64,000 bases of DNA. Source: Anisus vortex. Its lineage: Eukaryota; Mollusca; Gastropoda; Planorbidae. Location: the NCBI GenBank assembly GCA_949126835.1, contig OX421499.1:23843990-23907989 (forward strand), in the 5' to 3' direction. The notes under the pieces were generated by a model, which saw only the letters and a program-made list of their open reading frames with translations, had not been told where the DNA came from and made no database searches. A program made the translations under genes and the position numbers. How positions within the stretch are numbered: position 1 is the stretch's first letter; each line of letters opens with the position of its first letter. This document shows, one piece after another, positions 24,601 through 33,600 of this stretch.

Positions 24601-27600
24601 CCTCGTTGTCATTGGAATGGATTAGGCTCGGAAGTGACTTCCTTGAAGAAATTTCCGCCATTTTGTTTATACTGTCACTGATCAATATATATAATTACCG
24701 TGAGTTTGTTTATTTATTTAGATGTTTGTTTCTGCTCTATAGTCTCCTAAGCCGTTTGACTAATCGGGTTAAAAATTAAATGTATAAATTGGAAACGTCC
24801 TAAAAAAATAATTTTTTTTTAGCAACAATATTGCTTAATTCGTTAATTTATTTTTAAAAATAAACTTAGACCTATTACTAATCACCGTATGTTAAGGTTA
24901 TAAAACGTGCACGTTTCCTAATGATGTCCCTTTGAAATGCTTTCAAATTTAGTGTGTTTCGGGACCGGGTATTCCCGTACTGCGAAATATTGCTGTCTAC
25001 TTTTTTTTTATTATTAACTTTTTTTATTGTTTGGTATTTGTTTTCTTTTTCTTTCCTTTTGGTAGTATTATTGTTAGTTTTATATTATTAATAAGAAGTC
25101 AGAAGCTTGACAGCAACAATTCATAAGCATATTGTTTAAAATGGCAAGCAACATATATTCGGTTCCGATCTATTTATAGATCAGTGGCGCAGTAAGTTTA
25201 AGACACAATTTTGATTATATCGATAAGTGCGGTGGACATTATTAGATTTCCCATAGAATATAATAAAATGGACCGATTGCTCTATTTTTAGAGCTTATAT
25301 CAACTTTTTTTCCGTGCGCAACCAATAAGTCTGTCTTAAATTACTTCTACGCTCCTCGTTGTTTCTTAAATGTTTCCGCTTTTTATACAACTTTCGATTT
25401 TAATTTTAATTTTTCATTGAGAAAATCGAAGCGACTCAATTAAACGAAAGTGCAAAGAAACAGCGAATCGGAAATTCTGAAAATCAGTGTTTCGAGTCCT
25501 CATATAGAAGAAATACTAAAGCAAGCGGTCCATGTATATTATAGTCTATGGATTTCCCTGTCTTCACTTTGTTCAAACCAATTTATAGGGCGTTTGCAAT
25601 CACGTGACAAAAAGCACGTGATTTGTGTTTACTTTCTGTAATGGTGTACAAGTAATAATGGCCGCTGTATTAATAAAGTTTCATATAGGCTCGAGCTTTT
25701 TTTAAATGATGTGTTGTGTTTTAAGTCTTATTAAGATTTAAGCTGTATTATGTATGTTAAATAAAATAGGCTATTTTATTATTATCATAGACATAGATCA
25801 TAGACGATGTGAGCCTATTAGTGACTTGACTAGATAGCCTATTCACCAACACTATCACTTGACATCGTAGCCTAGCCTACGAAACATTAAAGTGTAGGCC
25901 TATAAAGTGAAATTGAAAGTGTAAATAGGTCTAGCCGGATCCAGCCTAATCACATTAATCAATTAATCTACAGTACTACTATTTACCTCCTTATTTTTGA
26001 GTAGGATAGCCAATATTCAGATGTGAATTTTGCATGATAAAGAACAACTTCACTTTCACCACGTTACATTTGTACCTCAAGTGGGTTCTTATATTTACAC
26101 AAATACGTCACTAAAAACCTAAGCCACGCCCACCGAGAACGCTCTATTAAGAAGGCGCAATCCATTCTTTTTATAGATCAGTGACCTTACTAGATTATAC
26201 GACTTAAAAAACAAATCTCTTTATTAGCGAAAAATTTTTATATGTTGGCGGTTGAACAGTTAAGTCTCTTGTAGTTTAGTTTTCTTTGAACCGAGATGAA
26301 ACAAACAAACAAACATACAGTGGATCAAACCATGTTTGTGTGTGTGTGACAAAACACGGCGTATGTATGTGTGTTAGTGTGTTTTGGGAAACATGACATG
26401 TGTGTGTGTGTTAGTATGTTTTTTTTTGGCGGGGATGGGGGGAGTGCGGAATGGGGGGTGGGGCAATGTATCCGAAAGGTTTACTTGGCACCCAGGTAAT
26501 TACCTGGCCCACACAACATGAGGGCAAAAAACTTAGGACACCATGGAGCCATAGAACTTTCGACATTCTCGAATTTACCGAGTCGGGGACAATAAAAGAC
26601 ATTGTACTGGCCACACAATCACCTCGTAAAGAGTAACCATAAAAAATCACCTTTACCCACTGGATATATCTCAAGAGAATGTTTATTTCACCTCATGTTA
26701 TGAATGAAATAACATTAGAGTATTCACCGCTTGTTGTTATTATATCTATCAATCCAAACGCACACGTGAAATAAAACTGCACACGAAGCGGTTGGGTTTG
26801 ATAACCCCCCACCCCAGACTCACACCACCTAACCACCACCACCCTACCCTACACCCCAACACCCCCCCCCCACATGTTGGCATATATACATATGTAAAGC
26901 ATCAAGCGCCAGTCTGCTCTTAACCTCACCATCATAATGTGTTTTATAACTTTCTGATATCACTCCCAGCCACACAAGGTTACATTACACATACCTCATA
27001 ATATTCTTATCTTGAAAATGAATGAAAATAAATAATAATAAAAATAAAATAAAACATATTTATAAACTTACATGTAATTATAGTCATGACTTTATCATAC
27101 GGGACTTCCCAATTATTTTTTTTTAGGTCTGCTATATTTGTAGTCTTTTTATTACTTCCTTTATTTTAAGTTGCATTTTCTGTCTGTCTGTCTGTCTGCA
27201 ATCATGCGTGGTACATAACTTTGCTTCGATTTTTCGACCACTTCCCGTGGTCCGATCGAGCTGAAATTTGGACAGCAGATTTGTGGCGCCTAACAATACA
27301 TCCTATCAAATTTTCAGTTACAACGACTTAATAATACTACACTTATGACAATATTCATTTCTTAAAAGGAAAGTATCAGAAATATTTTAATTTCGCGTTA
27401 AAAATGCCTGTGCAACTTTTTATAGTTTTTCGGCGCAAAGCTAGAAAAAAAAATTATGTGCTACGATTTTTTTTTAGAACAATTCATACGGAGTAAGGAG
27501 ATATTTTTGAGATTTGCGACACAGATATTTTTTCTGTACGTTTCATTTGCAATAGTCAATCAATTATTTAAAGACCAAGTGAAGAGGTTTTTCTCAAAGG

Positions 27601-30600
27601 AACGAGATTTGGAATAGCCTCATACGGCAGTGACGTATCACAAGGGAAATAAATAAATAAAAATAGACGCTATAAATCTATATTTAACCATTTTGTTAAA
27701 AATAAGAACCGGGAAAAGATTCAAAACATGTGGCAATCGATTCAAAACACGTGACAATATTCATTTTTCCTAGTCGGAATCCTTTATGTTACGTCACTTT
27801 CCTATATTGCCGGAAATAAAAACATCTCAAATGGCTACGAGATTTGGAGTAATCATCCGAAAAACACACACATTTAAGTGCAAATATTGAACTAATTACT
27901 TAAAATGTATCTTTGATATTTTGTATAAATGTTTTTTTTAACATTCAGATACTGAATACACTATCTACTATCAAAATCAAATGTTAACTCAATTTTGATA
28001 AAAAGCTCTTCACTTGGTCTTTAATTACATGATGGTAAACTTAGTTTGCAAAGGGAGTATAATAAAAACTTCGTTTTTACGGTTTTCTTGTTAACGAAAT
28101 GAAAAAATCGTAAATTTCATACAATACAATTTCTTTCTTAAACGAGCCATCTACCAGGACTATATATATATATATTTATATTATATATTAAAGATGCCAA
28201 TTGCTTACTTTTGGTTCCGAAACCGATACCCAAACCTAATTTCAGTCGGCCTCTAAATGTACCCCCCCCCCCCCACACACACTTTTCAGAAAAGGATATG
28301 AATCTGGCCCTGGAAATTACAGACATGTTCCCTTAACAAACATGACATGCTAAATACTTGAACATATAATATATAGTAGTATATATAGTAAATCATCTTG
28401 ACCAGGGGTCGACAACCTAAGGCACGCAGAGCGATTTTCAGTGGCGCGCCATGGAGACCTCGCAGAAGGAGATTTTTCTCTGCAAACTATAACATGAAAA
28501 TGACGCTGTACGTTGAGTATTAAAGTTCAGGAAAGTTTGTGTGCGCAAAGATGTCATCATTGGACTCGCGATCTGTGATTGAATCTATTGTTCAAATAGT
28601 CAATTTTATAACTTCACACCTTTTATTGATTTACAAACAATTCAAGCCTCTTCTACAAGAAAGTGATACGGAATATAGAGATCTACTGTTGCACACGTTG
28701 TTCGTTACCTTAGCAGAAGTCTTGGATTACTGACCGTTGAAGCCGATGTATCTGAATGAGATAGCCACAAATTTCAATGAGTTGAACTTTAAAAAAACAA
28801 CTAGAACTCTTCTTAGAACACTGAAAGGAATTTGCAGTTAAAACTGGATAGATCTTGACGTGAAATCAATTTTTAAAAAATGTAACTACTTCCCCTGTTT
28901 AAGGCACACTAATATAGATAGATGTTGTTTTTTTTTTCAGAAGTACACTGAAGCACTCCTGTTTTCATACCACATCAAGGCTGACTGGCTTAATCTTACT
29001 ACTTCTTAGATCTGGATATTTTTTTTTTGTGGCGGCTTATTGGCTGTTATAAAATTGCAGCAAGTTGAATTTTATACATAATACATAATACATAATTTTA
29101 TACATAAATTTTATACATAAGCATAGGCATCAAAATGGGCCGATTTGCGAAAAAATCTGGAAGGAAGATGCACTGCTTCGGAAAGTCATCTGCTGGTCTC
29201 AACTGCTAGGCACTCACTCTAATTTCCACTTTTGGTTCAACTGACAGGTGTGAACAGATTTTATCACGCACGAAAGCTGTTTTAAGCATGGGCAAAGAAG
29301 CTACTTACGCTTGACCACTAAGAAATAACTAAATATGTACCCGACAGTGAAAAATTAGCGAAGAGGGCAAGTCGCTCGTTAATTGATATGCTAATTACAT
29401 TCAAAAGAGCCTGTACGTTTGTCTTCTTTAATTAGGCATAAATAGTCTATAATTATTTAATTTTTAAAAAAAATTATTTTATAAATATAATAGGCTTAGG
29501 TCTATAGCCTATGCCAGCATTATAGTATGTAATTGTTGGATTTATTAGGCCTAATGTTTTTAAACTTGTCCTTAAGTCGACTTAAACAATTAATGCATCA
29601 AATGTTTATTTACAACTGTTTAACGTAAATTAATTTTATTTCTTACTAGTTGATTATTTACTTGTTGAAATAAATACCACAATGCTAGACTTATATAAGG
29701 AAATAATATTAATAAGTAATATTAGTAATATTACAAAACATAACTTGTTTGGTATCAATATAGAATCAAATGTGGATACTTTAATTAAAGGGAGATAATT
29801 AACCCAGTTTTATTTGCGTTAATATTTCTAAATGTTTAATATTTTTCCTTTATAAAAAAAAAGTGCTTTACAATAATAATTTTAAAATGATAAAAAAATA
29901 AAAATAAAATGTTGAAAACTATGTAAATAATATTATATAACCGAAGAAATCAAATGTAGATTTAAAAAATAAAAACAGTACATCAACTACCCACGTTGTA
30001 TGATTTCGTATTCCATTCCTCAAGACAACAATTAATCCATGTTAAATTATTGCAAACCAAATCTAAATTCTCTGGTGGAGGTCTTCTCCGCCTCGTGCTA
30101 TTTGATCCTTCACACAGGTGTTGGGAGTCTTAAGTCACCCACAACCCCCCGAGCTCTGGCTCTCATCAAAACTATACCCACAGAAGGCGCAAAGAGGTCA
30201 AACTCTGACGCGTCTCCTAATGGAAGAAAAAAAGGAGATCAAATTATAACAATCGATTCTCTACACAAAGTGTGGGGAGTCTAGTCACTGCGATCGCTTC
30301 TAGGCTTTCTGTCTAGGATCAGAGTGTCGTATAATATTCTGATTCGCAGAAGGCGGTCAAGTTGGCACCTGGATGGAACGGCTGGGTCATTACATTCGGT
30401 AGCGGTATGTTGTTCGAGCCTTGCGAGACAAGGAGCTTGCTCAGGCTTTTCGCATTGGCTCCCATTCATGGTCGGCCTGGACTACAGCTGGTCTGCACTC
30501 GGCCCTCATGCTTGACGTAAGAGTGATTGAGCAGAGGGCGGAACTAGCTGATCCACGACTGGTGTCCGACCCTTCGGGGCGGGAAGTCAGTACTTGTATT

Positions 30601-33600
30601 AGTGAAGTTGTCGATACCGTGCGACAGTTTAAACGCCGAAAGGCCACACGAGGAGCAATGAGTTGAAAAGGGCTTCAAGCGCCTCCTAACTGAAAACAAA
30701 TGAATTTTAGCAGATGCTAGACTTAAATCTTGACATTAACCATTAATGTGAATGTTCAGTAATGATATTATGCATTTCCTATAAATGCAAAAAGAAAAAG
30801 AAAAGAAAAATGATAACCACATTATTTGTTTACATTTTATTATAAAACTCTTAACCCTTCCCGTACCGACCTACTTCTATCTATGCTGCCTTCAGTTCCG
30901 CTATATACGCGCCCGGGACTGTAAGGGTTAATGAATTTCTCTATAAAGTTCTTTTGATTTTGACCTTGGTATTGCACACATAATGCACTGTGCCCACACC
31001 ACACTTCAGGAAAAACAGATAATGTAAAACGAAATTAATAGGCTCAATAGATGATTTGTCGAAGGGATTAGATAATAACAAACAAACTGATACTGTATTA
31101 CTAGATTTTTCCAAAGCATTCGATAAAGTTCATCATTCTAGTTTACTTAACAAAAATATTTTGGCATCTCTTGTCCCTTACATCTGTGGGTTCAATACTT
31201 TCTTATAGACAGAGAACAAACAGTGACAATTAATGGCTCTACATCATCACCAATAACTGTAAACTCAGGAGTTCCACAAGGAACTGTTATATAGCCCCTA
31301 CAATTTCTAATTTATATTAATGACTTACCAAATTGCATCAACACAGGAACAGCCGTAAGACCTAGAGTATCCAAGAAAAAGAAACAAAAAATAACAAACT
31401 ACTTCATTCATGGTAAAGAACTAACTCTAACTAACAATGCAAAGTAATTAGGAGTTATAATAAATGATAAATTATCTTGGAATTCTCATATTGATGAAGT
31501 AATTAAAAAATAAAAATAAAAAACATTAGGATTCAAAAAAAGCAACTTTTACAAATGTAATAAGAATATAAAACAAAACTGCTATTTCACATTAGTTAGG
31601 CCTATACTAGAATATGCATCATGTGTATGGGATCCATCAACCATAAAAAAAATGTGAACAAATTCAGAAAAGAGCTACAAATTTCATTACTAGCCAATAT
31701 TCACAACTGACAAGAGTAACTCCCATAGTCAAATGACTAAACCTAGAGACACTAGAGGACAGAAGGGAAAAGAGTAAAGTAGTAATATTACATAAGGCAT
31801 TAAACTCTAATTTAGAGATACAAGCAATAACAACCTTTTGCATAAAACAAAAACACATTCCTTTTCCCTTATGCGATAACAAATGCATATAAGTATGCTA
31901 CTCTTTCTTCTCGAGTGGCATTCGGGCATGGAATGGGTTACCTGAACAAACCAGGAAAATCAGTACCGTAACATCATTTGAAACATTAATACAGATGCAA
32001 GACTGAACTCGGACCACAAATGAGCGTAGGACGCAATAATCTTCTTCATAGAAGGAGCGCCTGTTACAGCCTCTCCCCTACCACCTCTATTTTCCCCAAC
32101 TTCAGGAAACTGGGACCACCGCCAGTCTACAGACACAAAATCCAGGCATCTGACAGAAATGACCAAATTATCTTACAACAGATAGTGGTGATAGCCCACC
32201 GCGTCTCTTTTACAATATATTTCATTTAACATGATATACATAATTAAAAGAGTAAATGATTGAAATACTGTAGCCGTATATAGTGTTGGGAGTTGGGATA
32301 TCCTTTATGTGTTTTCTAGATAAGACAACTTTCGGGTTCGTACTCTGTCTGTAACTGTTGTCAGCGCATAGAACTGTCCTCAACGGGATATGCGCTATAA
32401 AAGCATTATTATTATTATTATTACTATCGTATGTTTCTTGTATGTTCCAATATCTGATGTTTTCTTGTGTGTTCCAATATCTGATGTTCTCTTGTGTGTT
32501 CCAATATCTGATGTTCTCTTGTGTGTTCCAATATCTGATGTTCTCTTGTGTGTTCCAATATCTGATGTTCTCTTGTGTGTTCCAATATCTGATGTTCTCT
32601 TGTGTGTTTCAATATCTGATGTTCTCTTGTGTGTTCCAACATCTGATGTTCTCTTGTATGTTCCACTATTTAATGTTCTCTTGTGTGTTCCAATATCTGA
32701 TGTTCTCTTGTGTGTTCCAATATCTGATGTTCTCTTGTGTGTTCCAATATCTGATGTTCTCTTGTGTGTTCCAATATCTGATGTTCTCTTGTGTGTTCCA
32801 ATATCTGATGTTCTCTTGTGTGTTCCACTATTTGATGTTCCCTTGTGTGTTCCAATATTTGATGTTCTCTTGTATGTTCCAATATCTGATGTTCTCTTGT
32901 GTGTTCCAATATCTGATGTTCTCTTGTGTGTTCCACTATTTGATGTTCTCTTGTGTGTTCCACTATTTGATGTTCTCTTGTGTGTTCCAATATTTGATGT
33001 TCTCTTGTATGTTCCAATATCTGATGTTCTCTTGTGTGTTCCAATATTTGATGTTCTCTTGTGTGTTCCAATATCTGATGTTCGCTTGTATATTCCAATA
33101 TCTGATGTTCTCTTGTGTGTTCCAATATCTGATGTTCTCTTGTGTTTTCCAACATCTGATGTTCTCTTGTGTGTTCCAATATCTGATGTTCTCTTGTTTT
33201 TTCCAACATCTGATGTTCTCTTGTGCGTTCCAATATCTGATGTTCTCTTGTGTTTTCCAACATCTAATGTTCTCTTGTGTGTTCCAATATCTGATGTTCT
33301 CTTGTATGTTCCAATATCTGATGTTCTCTTGTGTGTTCCAATATCTGATGTTCTCTTGTGTTTTCCAACATCTGATGTTCTCTTGTGTGTTCCAATATTT
33401 GATGTTCTCTTGTATGTTCCAATATCTGATGTTCTCTTGTGTGTTCCAATATTTGATGTTCTCTTGTGTGTTCCAATATCTGATGTTCTCTTGTAGGTTC
33501 CAATATCTGATGTTCTCTTGTGTGTTCCAATATCTGATGTTCTCTTGTGTTTTCCAACATCTGATGTTCGCTTGTATGTTCCAATATCTGATGTTCTCTT

